Shown here piece by piece: positions 10,708 through 21,407 of a DNA stretch of 64,000 nt. The notes under the pieces were generated by a model. The model searched no databases, was not told the DNA's origin, and saw only the letters and a list, made by a program, of their open reading frames with translations. The translations under genes were made by a program, and so were the position numbers. Positions within the stretch are counted from its first letter, which is position 1, and each line of letters opens with the position of its first letter. Source of the DNA: Gonocerus acuteangulatus (Eukaryota; Arthropoda; Insecta; Hemiptera; Coreidae); contig OX328125.1 of the NCBI GenBank assembly GCA_946811695.1, positions 43,780,086 to 43,844,085 on the forward strand, read 5' to 3'.

Positions 10708-11730
10708 CTAGTAATTCGTAGCGCGATCCCCTTGTCGCCGACTTAGGGCCGGGGCCCTCCCCAAGTCGTTCGCGTTTGGGGCCTTCTTTGGCAAAGTTCC
10801 TTTCACGAGGGGTTTAGAACGACATTGGCGAGCGATATGCCCACGACGACCACACCTATAACAATTCGTACTATTTTTGGGAGAAATATCACTAACCCTC
10901 TCTGTTTGTCGACATCCCCTGGCCCAATGATTCGTATCCCCGCAGCGATAACAGCCACTTGGATTACCCCTCTCAATGACCCTTACTTCGCTTTGTCCAA
11001 CTTCCTCGGGACTGGGAATTTCGTTATCCTGGGGATTCTTCTCTACAGTAAATATTCCCTTTTCGTGTCGCCCTAACTCCGTTTCAATGGCTCTAGCCTT
11101 CTCAATCGCGGTTTGTAATTCCTTTGGGAACGCGAGTCTCGTCAGCCTCCCAATCTCTCCTCCGAGCCCATTTAAATATGATGTAAGGACGACTTTATCC
11201 AGTTGTTTGCGAGCCCCTATAACTTCTTCCTCCGATCCCTCACCTGAGAGTGATCGTTCACCCATCTCCCGACAACGATCTCCGAAAGTTCTGACATCCT
11301 CCCCACGCTCTTGTTTCATTGAACTAAGCTGAAGGAGAAACAGCTCAGGTTGCATAGTCGCTTTAAAGCGGTTTAAAAGAGCATCTCGAATCGTGGAATA
11401 TTTTACATTTGGCCCCTTGAGATCCGATCTGCTGGCCAAAAATTTCGCAGCCATCCCTTTCAGTCTCATCCTTAACACAAGGGATTTATCACGATCTTCC
11501 CAGTTTCCGCTAGTTGCCACTAATTCCAAACCATTGAGATAGTCTTGGATTGGAACCCCAGAATCGTCACCGGACCATGGACCGACCATTCCCTGAAGAG
11601 AAAGATCCCTCTTTCCTTGCTTACCCTCATGCCTTGTCCTCTCGAATTCTTCCCTGAATTGCTCATTTGCAGCCAACCCCTGATCCAATGCCGTTTTCAG
11701 ATCGGCAAACTGCTGTTCCGTTACCACCAT
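10708..11730 (-). CDS. gag: Gag with two CCHC zinc knuckles
   Basis: A 340-codon frame starting [15 protein letters not shown]. It has a capsid-like helical region (about 50-220, with a RFKATMQPE...MKQ.RGEDV stretch typical of Ty3/gypsy Gag). Two zinc knuckles follow: [14 protein letters not shown] at 260-273 and [14 protein letters not shown] at 290-303. It forms the particle shell and binds genomic RNA. It ends at TAG (10708-10710), and the protease frame overlaps in -1. Confidence 0.92.
   Translation of the reverse strand: MVVTEQQFADLKTALDQGLAANEQFREEFERTRHEGKQGKRDLSLQGMVGPWSGDDSGVPIQDYLNGLELVATSGNWEDRDKSLVLRMRLKGMAAKFLASRSDLKGPNVKYSTIRDALLNRFKATMQPELFLLQLSSMKQERGEDVRTFGDRCREMGERSLSGEGSEEEVIGARKQLDKVVLTSYLNGLGGEIGRLTRLAFPKELQTAIEKARAIETELGRHEKGIFTVEKNPQDNEIPSPEEVGQSEVRVIERGNPSGCYRCGDTNHWARGCRQTERVSDISPKNSTNCYRCGRRGHIARQCRSKPLVKGTLPKKAPNANDLGRAPALSRRQGDRATNY
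10774..10780 (-). promoter_or_regulatory. Canonical -1 ribosomal frameshift heptamer CCCAAAC
   Basis: On the minus strand, in gag phase, the sequence reads C CCA AAC, fitting X XXY YYZ exactly. The -1 frame is open from here through the gag stop into the protease frame. It lies about 65 nt before the gag stop, and the downstream sequence is GC-rich and could fold. Confidence 0.7.
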
Positions 11731-12002
11731 CGTATAGCTCTATTTTCAACGTTTCCAATGAACCCCAACACGTTATGCTTACGAATAGGGATTGCTTTAC
11801 TCTCTAACAGGGCTAACCACCAAATATCCGTATTTGGCGGTCCTTAAACCAGGAAACGTGAGGACATTGAATGAACAACTACCCAGCGCCGAGATATCAG
11901 TTCGAGGAATTGTCCTATCAGCGTCAGCAGTACAGCCGCCGGCCTATCTCGAGAGCAGGGTTCTTATCTAATGCCGGCTTGCAGCTGGACATTTAAATAC
12001 TA
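11731..12002 (-). other. 5' untranslated leader of the retroelement
   Basis: About 270 nt lie between the primer-binding site and the gag start. No open frame of note is present. A packaging signal would be expected here but is not recognisable. Confidence 0.5.
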
Positions 12003-12020
12003 CCCGGAAACCTGACACCA
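12003..12020 (-). other. Primer-binding site, tRNA-Leu type
   Basis: Two bases inside the 5' LTR the minus strand reads TGGTGTCAGGTTTCCGGG. This is complementary to a tRNA 3' end finishing CTGACACCA, the usual ending of eukaryotic tRNA-Leu. The exact tRNA of this species is inferred. Confidence 0.75.
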
Positions 12021-12022
12021 TT

Positions 12023-12545
12023 TGTAAGGGACTGATTAGCAAGGACGGGATTTAGAGGTATAGACAATGGGGAAATATTTTAGAGAAGCGGAAATTCCTT
12101 TTTAAAACTATAATTTACACAGAGGATACAAACATAAATATCATAAACCATTGCTACGATGAGAGAAAAGGTTGAGTGAGAGAGACAGATAGGTAGAGTT
12201 ATCAAATATGATCATTTGGGGAGATTATAGAGAATTTGGAACTGGCCTACCTCTGAACAGCATCTGGGCCGAAGTCTCAGGAACGGATGCAAACTCTGCC
12301 CGGTCGGAGGTAAGCCAGCTCTTTTTAAACCCTTTGTACCCCACTCCTGCTTTTGCAGGTGATTGAACTAGAAACTCTTGTCAGGTCTTTGATCTTCCAG
12401 GAATCTTACGAATCAGCCACGTGCAGTGCCAACATCCCAGACGCAACGTTTGCGGATTCGTGGTTCTCACATCTCTAGAGATGGACAGCCAACCTTTTCT
12501 CTCATCCTTATTCACTTAACAAGGCCAAAGGGAAAACGGGGCCTT

Positions 12546-12548
<3 letters not shown>
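12023..12548 (-). repeat. 5' LTR of the endogenous retroelement
   Basis: 526 bp, the same length and ends as the copy at 4047-4572. The outer side borders an (AT)n tract (12549-12599). It should hold the promoter and polyadenylation signal, but no canonical elements were assigned. Confidence 0.95.
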
Positions 12549-12604
<56 letters not shown>

Positions 12605-13015
12605 TGAACGAACTCTTTTTATGTGTCTAATGAGTTAGCAAATGTCAACATTACTTTTCCGGACTGGTTCATCTGCTGGATATACGTGAGCAGAATTTCT
12701 TTCTTCCACGTAGCAGTGAAGAAAAACTCTATAAGGATCAAATATTTTATATTCTTACACTAGATTCTTGCGCAGAGATTTTACATTATAATATGTTTCA
12801 GTATTACAGAAATACTTAATGTAATTTATGGATGAAGGTTGTAATGATTTGGCCGACAGCATGGCCTAAAGTTACTTATAATTGCTTGATGTATTATGCT
12901 GAAGAAGGACAATGAAGTCCAAAACGTTGCATTAAATTATATAATAAAAAATAATTTGTAAGGTTCACCAACAATCTTTTAATTCTACCCATCTGATACT
13001 CTGTTTTATTTTCAG
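12549..13015 (+). other. Right part of the last intron, with (AT)n and a repeat tail
   Basis: (AT)n runs to about 12599. At 12890-12925 the phrase CTGAAGAAGGAC...GTCCAAAACG resembles the CTGAAGA...GAAAC phrases near 24070-24125 and 55690-55725, probably the tail of one retroelement family. It ends with a pyrimidine-rich tract and the acceptor TTTTCAG (13009-13015). Confidence 0.5.
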
Positions 13016-13085
13016 GCGTTCTCAAACCTCTTCAGTAAGAACAAATTTCACCGCTTCTACTCCGGATACCATCATCTCAGATTAA
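13016..13085 (+). CDS. Last coding exon of the unidentified gene
   Basis: The first base completes the codon split at 3267. Then come 22 codons (RSQTSSVRTNFTASTPDTII, SD) and the stop TAA at 13083-13085. The Ser/Thr-rich tail looks like a cytoplasmic C-terminus. The acceptor is strong (CTGTTTTATTTTCAG). A candidate AATAAA lies at 13403-13408. The exon is supported by phase and splice sites rather than by recognised homology. Confidence 0.55.
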
Positions 13086-14055
13086 TGACGGAGACATTTT
13101 ATTTTTTGTACTGTTTAATGGGAAAATATAAGTTTGCGCAATTTTTTCTGTGTCATTTTCCCCTTAAAAAGTTTTTTAACGGAACCCTGTCCAACGGACT
13201 ATTCTTCGTTAGGGTACCGATTTTTGTTGAATTGTCTTTATAAAATAGATTCAGCTTACTGGTTGGTTCCTATCTATCAGGCATTACTTGGACCTGATAC
13301 GCTGAAGGTTTACTTATCAACAGTGGTTATGACATGCTTCTGATGAAGAAAAAATTGCTTAAGTAATAATTAGTTTTTTTATTACTTAGATCAGCATCTA
13401 TTAATAAATCAACTTTTATTTATGGGTATTATTTTTTTTTCCTTCCATCTGATATATATTATAAGAGACCCTAAAAAATTGTCTTTCTTTCACAAGAGCG
13501 CCTTTGATCAGACCCAAATGTTTCTCCAGCTGAGATGAGAGCGGACAAACCGAAAGATTTGAATACAATCTTAATCTTAAATTGTGTTTGAATTCCAAAA
13601 ATTGGAATTGCAACACCAACGTTCTCGGCAATGACTAATATATCTAATTAATTAGTTTTAATTATGGTTCTTGAACTAAAAAAAAAATATCACTTTCCAA
13701 GTTGTGTTTACGGATCCTTGTTGTGAATTAATCTTCTAAACCAAGAGAGAAAATCAAGTTTTTCCTTATTTTATTTATTTATTTTTTTACGGCGCCCAAT
13801 GATATTTCCCTTATTAACGAAGTAGAATGGGCAAACCCCCAAAAAATGTCCATGGTTCTATAACCACAATTGTTCAAAAATGAAGACAGCTTTAACTATA
13901 GATATTCCGTCACAAATCAAATTCTTTAAAAAAGTCTCAAATAGCTTAGTGTATATATGAACTTCTAGAAACTGAGCTATTCTAAAAAATAACAGTTTCA
14001 ATTCCTGTTCTCTTTCCACTTTTCTTTCCCAAGGTAAATGCACTTTATCTCAGGC

Positions 14056-14097
<42 letters not shown>

Positions 14098-14649
14098 TGT
14101 CAGAATGTGCATGAGTATCTGTCTGTTAACACGATTTGTTGTTTTTCCGAAGGAATGTGCAGTTATCCAGCTCCTGCGTGACTGACATTTTTACACTTAA
14201 GACAATCTATGTGAGGGAAAGAAATATTAATCATTACTCTTTCTTTTGTGATGTACAATAATATAATAGGTCTTATAGATAAAGGAATAAGTATTATATC
14301 GACGTTCTGAAGGATTGTAAAAAGTTCTCATTTTTTCCCTTCCTTAGCCAAGTAATATCGTTCAATAATCCGCCGAAACTACTTGGAGATAAGTAGTTTG
14401 GGGGGGGGGGACTCGGAACGAATCCAGAACTTTAGTTGTTTTTCACACTTAATCACATAAACTAAATTAAATTAGTGAATTTCTAAAGAGGATTCCAAGC
14501 GGAAAACACTCAAACTTTCTATTTTAAATTATAAAAAGACCACTTTCTACCGAGAAATTCTACTTTTTTCACATGAATTTTGTTTTTATTTCTTTTCAAA
14601 ATATTATTTCCATTTAGATGTTTCTAGAAACGCCTCAATTATAATAAAT

Positions 14650-14710
<61 letters not shown>

Positions 14711-14963
14711 TTGTGTGTGTGAGTTTGGCTCAATTTTCAAACTAAAATCTGCGTTATGCGAAAAGGAAGGTCCCGTCCTTTCAATAAAAGCTGTGGCTTG
14801 ACACCAAATTTACATTAAGGTAGTTAATGTCAATAAAATCATAGATGAGAATCCGATAAACAAAAAAAATAAAATAAGAAATCTAGTCGGACTTTTTAGC
14901 TCATAGAAAAATTCGTAATGAAGAACGGCTTGTGACGGATTTTAAATTTACATGTGTGCGTAT
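13086..14963. other. 3' UTR and intergenic AT-rich sequence
   Basis: The first 320 bases are probably 3' UTR up to the AATAAA at 13403. The rest is AT-rich with (AT)n at about 14059-14092 and (AT)n-(GT)n at about 14655-14711. A short phrase near 14150-14190 (CAGCTCCTGCGTGACTGAC) matches the terminal part of the long repeat at 24376 and 48815. No gene is seen. Confidence 0.5.
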
Positions 14964-15215
14964 ATATCGTCCCTGCCATGTCAAACTGTCGAATATGCAA
15001 AATCTCGTTTTTAGATTCGGGCCTTAGCTCTTGGATTGTGGACGATACGACTTGTTGCAAATTCTAACCCCTTTATATAATAGCCTTTAATGCCATAAAT
15101 AAAGTATCAAATAATACCATTTGTCAATATATTACTTCATCAATGGATAGAATATGTTCGTTCCTATTTTGCTCCGATTTGCATATTCGATAGTTTGACA
15201 TGGTAGGGACGATAT
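14964..15215. mobile_element. 252-bp MITE-like inverted-repeat element, copy 1
   Basis: The ends are inverted repeats starting ATATCGTCCCTGCCATGTCA. A second copy in the opposite internal orientation lies at 18172-18422; both share the central phrase TTGGATTGTGGACGATACG. There is no coding capacity, and the target-site duplication is not clear. The tandem array at 15271 starts about 55 bp beyond its right end. Confidence 0.75.
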
Positions 15216-15270
15216 TTATGTATATTTAGATTAAATAAAATAAATAAATATAAGTAAAATAATTAGATAA

Positions 15271-16364
15271 ATAATCAACTAAAAATAAAACTAGCTCAAT
15301 ACATAACTAATTAATTTACGTAAATAAATAATTAAATAAATAATCAACTAAAAATAAAACTAGCTCAATACATAACTAATTAATTTACGTAAATAAATAA
15401 TTAAATAAATAATCAACTAAAAATAAAACTAGCTCAATACATAACTAATTAATTTACGTAAATAAATAATTAAATAAATAATCAACTAAAAATAAAACTA
15501 GCTCAATACATAACTAATTAATTTACGTAAATAAATAATTAAATAAATAATCAACTAAAAATAAAACTAGCTCAATACATAACTAATTAATTTACGTAAA
15601 TAAATAATTAAATAAATAATCAACTAAAAATAAAACTAGCTCAATACATAACTAATTAATTTACGTAAATAAATAATTAAATAAATAATCAACTAAAAAT
15701 AAAACTAGCTCAATACATAACTAATTAATTTACGTAAATAAATAATTAAATAAATAATCCACTAAAAATAAAACTAGCTCAATACATAACTAATTAATTT
15801 ACGTAAATAAATAATTAAATAAATAATCAACTAAAAATAAAACTAGCTCAATACATAACTAATTAATTTACGTAAATAAATAATCAACTAAAAATAAAAC
15901 TAGCTCAATACATAACTAATTAATTTACGTAAATAAATAATTAAATAAATAATCAACTAAAAATAAAACTAGCTCAATACATAACTAATTAATTTACGTA
16001 AATAAATAATTAAATAAATAATCAACTAAAAATAAAACTAGCTCAATACATAACTAATTAATTTACGTAAATAAATAATTAAATAAATAATCAACTAAAA
16101 ATAAAACTAGCTCAATACATAACTAATTAATTTACGTAAATAAATAATTAAATAAATAATCAACTAAAAATAAAACTAGCTCAATACATAACTAATTAAT
16201 TTACGTAAATAAATAATTAAATAAATAATCCACTAAAAATAAAACTAGCTCAATACATAACTAATTAATTTACGAAAATAAATAATTAAATAAATAATCA
16301 ACTAAAAATAAAACTAGCTCAATACATAACTAATTAATTTACGTAAATAAATAATTAAATAAAT
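15271..16364. repeat. Tandem array, 69-bp unit, 16 copies
   Basis: The unit contains CTAGCTCAATACATAACTAA and TTTACGTAAATAAATAATTA. The spacing of the ACG triplet is 69 at every step except one of 57 (15870 to 15927), a 12-bp deletion. Units are almost identical. An A-to-C change (AATCCACTAAA) is shared by two units seven positions apart (about 15760 and 16231), and one unit has ACGAAAATA near 16272. It is a minisatellite, not coding in any frame. It is not a CRISPR array because there are no unique spacers. Confidence 0.97.
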
Positions 16365-16382
16365 TAATATAAGTGTAGATAG

Positions 16383-16383
<1 letters not shown>

Positions 16384-16441
<58 letters not shown>
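16384..16441. repeat. (AT)n microsatellite
   Basis: About 29 uninterrupted AT dinucleotides just after the 69-bp array. Confidence 0.95.
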
Positions 16442-16445
<4 letters not shown>

Positions 16446-16865
16446 CCAAATATATAAGCCTAGTCGTAAACTACAATAAATAATAATGATAATTTTGTTC
16501 TAACATGCTGGAAATTTTTGAATAAATTACTCATTTTTGAAAGGGGAGGGACAAAAGGAAAAAGATAATCAGTAACATAAACTAATCTCTCTATGAATTT
16601 TATTTTAATTGAAAAGAAAACATATGAGGCATCGACTTTCAAAACAGGATATATCCAAATCGTACAAATTATCAGGGGACATATAGAGTTTCTATAGGAA
16701 ATTAATATTTACGAGGTCATACTAACATTCATATCCTGGTTTCTGATGAAATTCAATGAACTCCCAACAATAAAAATAAAAATGTCTGGTGTGTCGAAAA
16801 AAAATTATTTAAAAAAATAAGTGGATTTAACCCATTTCGAAAGTCATCGCCTCATATATGGCGTT

Positions 16866-17048
16866 CATTTTTTTTTTTTTGTTTTTTTTTACGGGGCATC
16901 AACATCTAGGCCATTAGCGCCGACATCCAGGGTGCAGCGAGGAATTTTCCCAACCGTGGGATGAGAAAATTCCTGCCGGATGGGAATTGAACCCACCATC
17001 TCCCGCTTATGAATCCCAGGCGCTAGCCACTAGACCACGGAAGACCCC
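16866..17048 (-). mobile_element. tRNA-derived SINE, full length
   Basis: A minus-strand SINE. The tRNA-like head is near 17048 (the complement reads GGTCTTCCGTGGTCTAGTGG, box A; box B GGTTCAATTCCC). The body is GC-richer, with the tail phrase GGCGCTAATGGCCTAGATGT, and poly(A) appears as poly(T) at 16868-16890. The perfect 10-bp target-site duplication ATATGGCGTT lies at 16856-16865 and 17049-17058. The same family occurs at 27517 and 42954, with fragments at 18575 and 30524. Confidence 0.93.
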
Positions 17049-17058
17049 ATATGGCGTT

Positions 17059-17912
17059 AATAACCTCAAAATTAATATACTTTTAAAATATTACATTATT
17101 TTTTTATAATTTTGCATTCCTCAGCATCATAGAATTTACTACAAGCTTATAATGCATCTTCCCGAAACTATTTTTTTCTTCGGTTACGGATCGAATTCAC
17201 TTTGAACATGACCGGCTTGACTTCGTAAAATATTCAGTGTGGCCATCAGATCAAAAGGTTTGGCGTTGACTGCCTATCAATAGAAGGCCAAAAGGACAAG
17301 GATATTAGGAATTATTTCTAAAACGGAACATTTCATGGAATAAAACAAAAATACTACAGAGGATAGGAGGGTGGGGAAAGTGAGGTTTGGAGAGGGGGCG
17401 TGGTCACGGCTCGATAGGGCTCTGGGTCAAGGTCTCTCTATCGATCAGCTCGGTAAAGGTCGCTCTCACTCGAGAAGGGTGGTGGAGCTTCGGGGTGGTG
17501 GAGCTAAGGGGTGGTGGAGCTAAGGGTGGGGAGGCTAAGGGTGGGAATGGTTAGGGGTGGTAACAGAAGGTATTTTTGTAACCCAACCTACCTTTTATAA
17601 AAGCCATTTCGGGGGCGTACCAATAATAATATCCTAAACACATATTCGTCCATGAATTTATCGTTTAGTCTCATTTTCGATTATCATTTTCACTGACGCA
17701 GCATCTCCCAACTATTTTAGGCTCGCGTGCCACTTACTGCAACATTACGCTGAATTGGACCACTTCGTAAAAATGGTAGTTATTTCCTGAAATTTGCATA
17801 TGTTATTTTATTTGCATTGTAAATTTGATAGGACGAGCAAATATTCAAATCACATATTGCTACAAATTACATTAAAATTTCGTGTAAACGTTGCAAGATT
17901 ATAAAAACACCG

Positions 17913-17988
<76 letters not shown>

Positions 17989-18171
17989 TCATGTGATTGC
18001 TCAAGTTTCATATTTATTTACTATTTTGTAATATGAGAGCCATATTTCGAAGTAGTATTAGATTATTGGCCATACTGTACACTAAGGAGATATTGCGGAA
18101 AGTACTATGCTCTGGCCGAAATAATATTGATAAAAACACTAAATTATAAAACAATTTTAACATATCGTCCC
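17059..18171. other. Intergenic; contains a GC-rich G-tract patch
   Basis: No gene is seen. At 17340-17580 there is an unusually GC-rich, purine-biased patch with short tandem phrases (GGGGTGGTGGAGCTAA repeated with variation near 17490-17540), followed by TTTTATAAAAGCC. (CA)n-(TA)n occupies about 17912-17988. Confidence 0.5.
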
Positions 18172-18422
18172 TGCCATGTCAGACTATCAAATATACAAAT
18201 CGGACCAAACTAGAGAATGAACATATTCGATACATTGACGAAGTAATCTATTGAAAAATGGTCTTATTCGATACTTCATTTAAGGCATTAAAGCCTATTC
18301 TAAATAGGGTATAGTTGTGAGAATTTGCGACAAGCCGTATCGTCCACAATCCAAGACCAAAGTCTCAAATTTGAAAAACTTGTTTTTGCTTATTCCATAG
18401 TTTGACGTGGCAGGAACGATAT
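18172..18422. mobile_element. MITE-like inverted-repeat element, copy 2
   Basis: This has the same terminal repeats as 14964-15215 (ATATCGTCCCTGCCATGTCA at the left, the complement at the right). The centre is inverted relative to copy 1, so the two lie in opposite orientation. Divergence is moderate. It is non-autonomous with no frame. Confidence 0.75.
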
Positions 18423-18574
18423 GTTCTTATCAATTGTCAAATATTTCTATGGAATAAATTTAAGGTGATCATTGTGCTCGTTTCGAAGAACACAATTTTT
18501 TTTTTAAATTGGTCATAAAGGTGCGAGTTATACCCTTACGTCTTCAGCTTCGTTCAATCTGTTTTGATACTTAT

Positions 18575-18660
18575 TTATTTTTATTTTTTACGGCGCACCG
18601 ACATCTAGGCCATTAGCGCCGAAATCCAAGGGGCAGCGAGGAATTTTCACAACGAGCCTT
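18575..18660 (-). mobile_element. SINE 3' fragment
   Basis: ACGGCGCACCGACATCTAGG followed by CCATTAGCGCCG and GCAGCGAGGAATTTTC matches the tail half of the SINE at 16866. The tRNA-like head is missing. Confidence 0.75.
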
Positions 18661-19714
18661 TAGATGAGAAAAAGAGTTCTAATTTAGCCGCGTCTTGCTC
18701 CTAGATTGCATGGATATTAAAAATGGTTCTAAGTCCCCGCAAACGTACTGCGTGAAATAAAACATCTGTGGAATTTTTGGATATTTATTTAACACTGTGA
18801 ACATCGATTTGCAATATCCAGCAATTCCTACAAAAAAAATAGTAGAACTTAATGGTTTCCGATAATAGGCTTCAAGATAAACTTTGTATTGAAATTTTGA
18901 CGTAGATATAGAAATGTAATCACTTTATATGTGCATTATTAAGGGTAGTGGAAAAGTAATCATTATACCATAAATCTATAAAACCATCATCATCATACCA
19001 TTGGAAAGCCGAGTACATTTCCTACCGAAAAGGCTAAGGAACAAATTTCAATAAAACTATAAGATCTCTCAGATGAAGAAATCAATTCCTGAAGTTTCCG
19101 AAGCATAAATTTCGTCCCAATCTAAAATTTTACACCAAGAATTAGGATTATAAGGTAACGCTATAAGAATACGCAGCCTCTGTTGGTCGGACGTTTTTAT
19201 CTACCAGTAGAAGACGAAACAACACACAGTACACACTTTAGTTAAGCATCAATAGTTAAATAGAAACTTTTCCCACGTACTTGCCATGTATGTACACACG
19301 TGAATCTCAGCTGAAATTAAATTAATTAATTCAGAAGGAAAATTGGATAAAAAATAGAAAAATAATAGACTAAGTGTTTGAAAATATTATAAAATACCAT
19401 TGTGTGAAAATTTAAAAAAGAAGACAATTCAATATTATAATTTTAAAAATAACAACGGAAAAGAATAGACCAGCAGAGGAGTTTTATAACGCGTAGGAAA
19501 AAAATTAAGTGAAAACTTAACATAAAATTATGTACTTTAGCTTTTTTGTGTAATTACTTTCACTACAACATTTTTTCTTGTGAAAAGATGAAAGCTCGCT
19601 CACTCTTCCAACTATTTTAGAATCGTTTCTCATTACACATGTTAGGACAAAAATCGTTTTATTTTTCTGAAATATTAATTGAATCGAGCATATATAAATC
19701 ATTATAAAAGAAGA
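18661..19714. other. Intergenic AT-rich sequence, nothing recognised
   Basis: AT-rich, with no exon, repeat unit or RNA gene that I can support. Confidence 0.4.
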
Positions 19715-20205
19715 AATTTTTTTTTTTTTTTTTTATTTATTTCATTATAAGAGCTCCGCAACTATGGCTATGAGCCCTAATACAGATTATAAAATATATA
19801 CAATTTTTTTACACTTTGATACGATTTACATTTATACTTAAATAAGATATATACATATATATATATACAAACATTATACACATATAAATATACACACACA
19901 CTTATATACACACACACACGTACATACATACATATATACACACACACACGTACATACATACATACACATACATATATACACAAAATATAGCATATACACA
20001 CATACATGCATATACCACAAGATTCATATGAATATTTATTTATTAATGTTTTCGCAATATAGGCGACAAAACAAACATCTTCATATGAATAAAGATAACA
20101 AATACAAATATAAACCACAATTCATTTGTAGTTACAATGAAAATATAATACACAAAATAACTAAAATAAGGTACATTAGCTTAATTAAATCAGATCTATA
20201 GGTTA

Positions 20206-21390
20206 TTAAAGCAAACTATTAAAATCGAAAGCACAAAGAAAAGAAGGGAGATTGGCTAGATTTTTTTTGTATAAATTATTGTTCTTTAAGTAATGTAATA
20301 TAGTGTGGATGTGTGGGCTTCCTTCTGTGAGTAATGTGTGTAAGTCGTGTGGCATGAGTAAATTCTCTCGTCTTCTGCAGTCTGTCAGTATGTGTTTTAT
20401 CGTCAGGGGAACATTACACAGGGAGCACACGGGTCTGTCTTGTCTTTCCATTAAGTATGAATGTGTTATAAGTGAGTGTCCAATTCTTAGCCTGGTCAGG
20501 ACAACTTGGTCTCTTCTATTTAAAGACAAATCATTGTCATGCCAGACTTTGATTGTGTTTTTAATTTCTCTAAATTTGTTGTCTGTCCGTAACCAGTGAT
20601 TTAGCCAATCTTGTAATATGTGTGTATGTGCTATGTTACATAAGTCCTGTGTAGTTAGTTGTCTGATGTCAATATTATCTTTAAAGGTAGCCTCTTTAGC
20701 GTGGTTGTCCACGTCTGTGTTTAGGCCTATGTCTTTATGTCCCGGTATCCAAAGCATTGTAATGTTGTATTGTTTTAATCTGTGTATTTGGGTGTATATT
20801 TGTGTGATTATGGGATGGTTGTTGTAAATGCTTTCCATAGAGTGTAAAGAACTCAATGAATCAGTACAAATTATAATATCACTTTGCTCTATGTTATTTG
20901 TTTTGGACAGTGATAAGTGTATACCTTGTAATTCTGCAGTGTAAACTGAAGTGTAGTCGTGTAATTTAATGGTATTGATTTGATTTTCTGTGATCGCTGC
21001 AGCGCCGGTCCCGTTGTTAGTTTTAGATCCATCTGTAAATGTGAAGAGTGCTGAGGGATTGTCTTTGGTGATTGAATTGTACATAGACTTGTAAAATTGT
21101 GAGGCAAGTGGATCATTTTTATTGAAATGTGTCATTGTTAGGTTAATTCTTAAGTTCTTTACCCTCCAGGGGGGGAAGTGTAAAGGTTTGTTTGTGTACA
21201 GAGGAGTATTCAGAAACAAGGTGTCATCTGTGTTCTGTAAGTGACGAATAAGTAGAGGTCTGTGTTTCCTATGTGTCTGTGTGTATTTATTAGATAGTTC
21301 TTCGCTTAAGTATGTGTGTACAAAAGGTGTATCAAGAGCTTTCGATTTTAAAAGAAACTTTAATCCTAAATACCTTCGTCTATACTCCAA
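20206..21390 (-). pseudogene. LINE ORF2 C-terminal part: RNase H and zinc knuckle
   Basis: A 394-codon open frame, part of a truncated retrotransposon. RNase H shows all four acidic residues: D120 (FTDGSK), E153 (AELQGI), D177 (CTDSLSSL) and D228 (TDVDNHAKEA). It is followed by LRIGHSLITHSYLM and a CCHC knuckle (CSLC...H...C). The protein continues upstream in the same frame to about 21440. There a one-base shift separates it from the RT frame at 21408-21831. The frame is well preserved, suggesting a fairly recent insertion. Confidence 0.88.
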
Positions 21391-21407
21391 TGGAGGTTCT
21401 CCAGCTT

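Larger units (their letters stand above)
4047..12548 (-). mobile_element. Env-bearing Ty3/gypsy endogenous retroelement, nearly full length
   Basis: Two direct 526-bp LTRs (4047-4572 and 12023-12548) enclose, on the minus strand, a tRNA-type primer-binding site, gag, protease, reverse transcriptase, RNase H, integrase, an env-like frame and a polypurine tract, in standard order. The LTRs begin TGTAAGG and end CCTTACA and differ at two positions by eye, so the insertion is recent. It sits in an (AT)n tract, which hides the target-site duplication; gypsy-type elements are known to favour TATA-like targets. The copy carries a frame break in RT, a frame break in env and an in-frame stop in env. 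It lies antisense within an intron of the host gene that ends at 13085. The closest group by layout is errantivirus-like, but the Gag has two zinc knuckles, which is unusual for classic errantiviruses. Confidence 0.93.

Noticed and set aside
15271..16364. CRISPR-like regular repeat array
   Set aside because: Units are contiguous 69-bp repeats with no unique spacers, and the genome is eukaryotic.
19777..20118. 113-codon Cys/Tyr/Val-rich minus-strand frame
   Set aside because: It is a translation of CA/TA repeats in the LINE 3' UTR.
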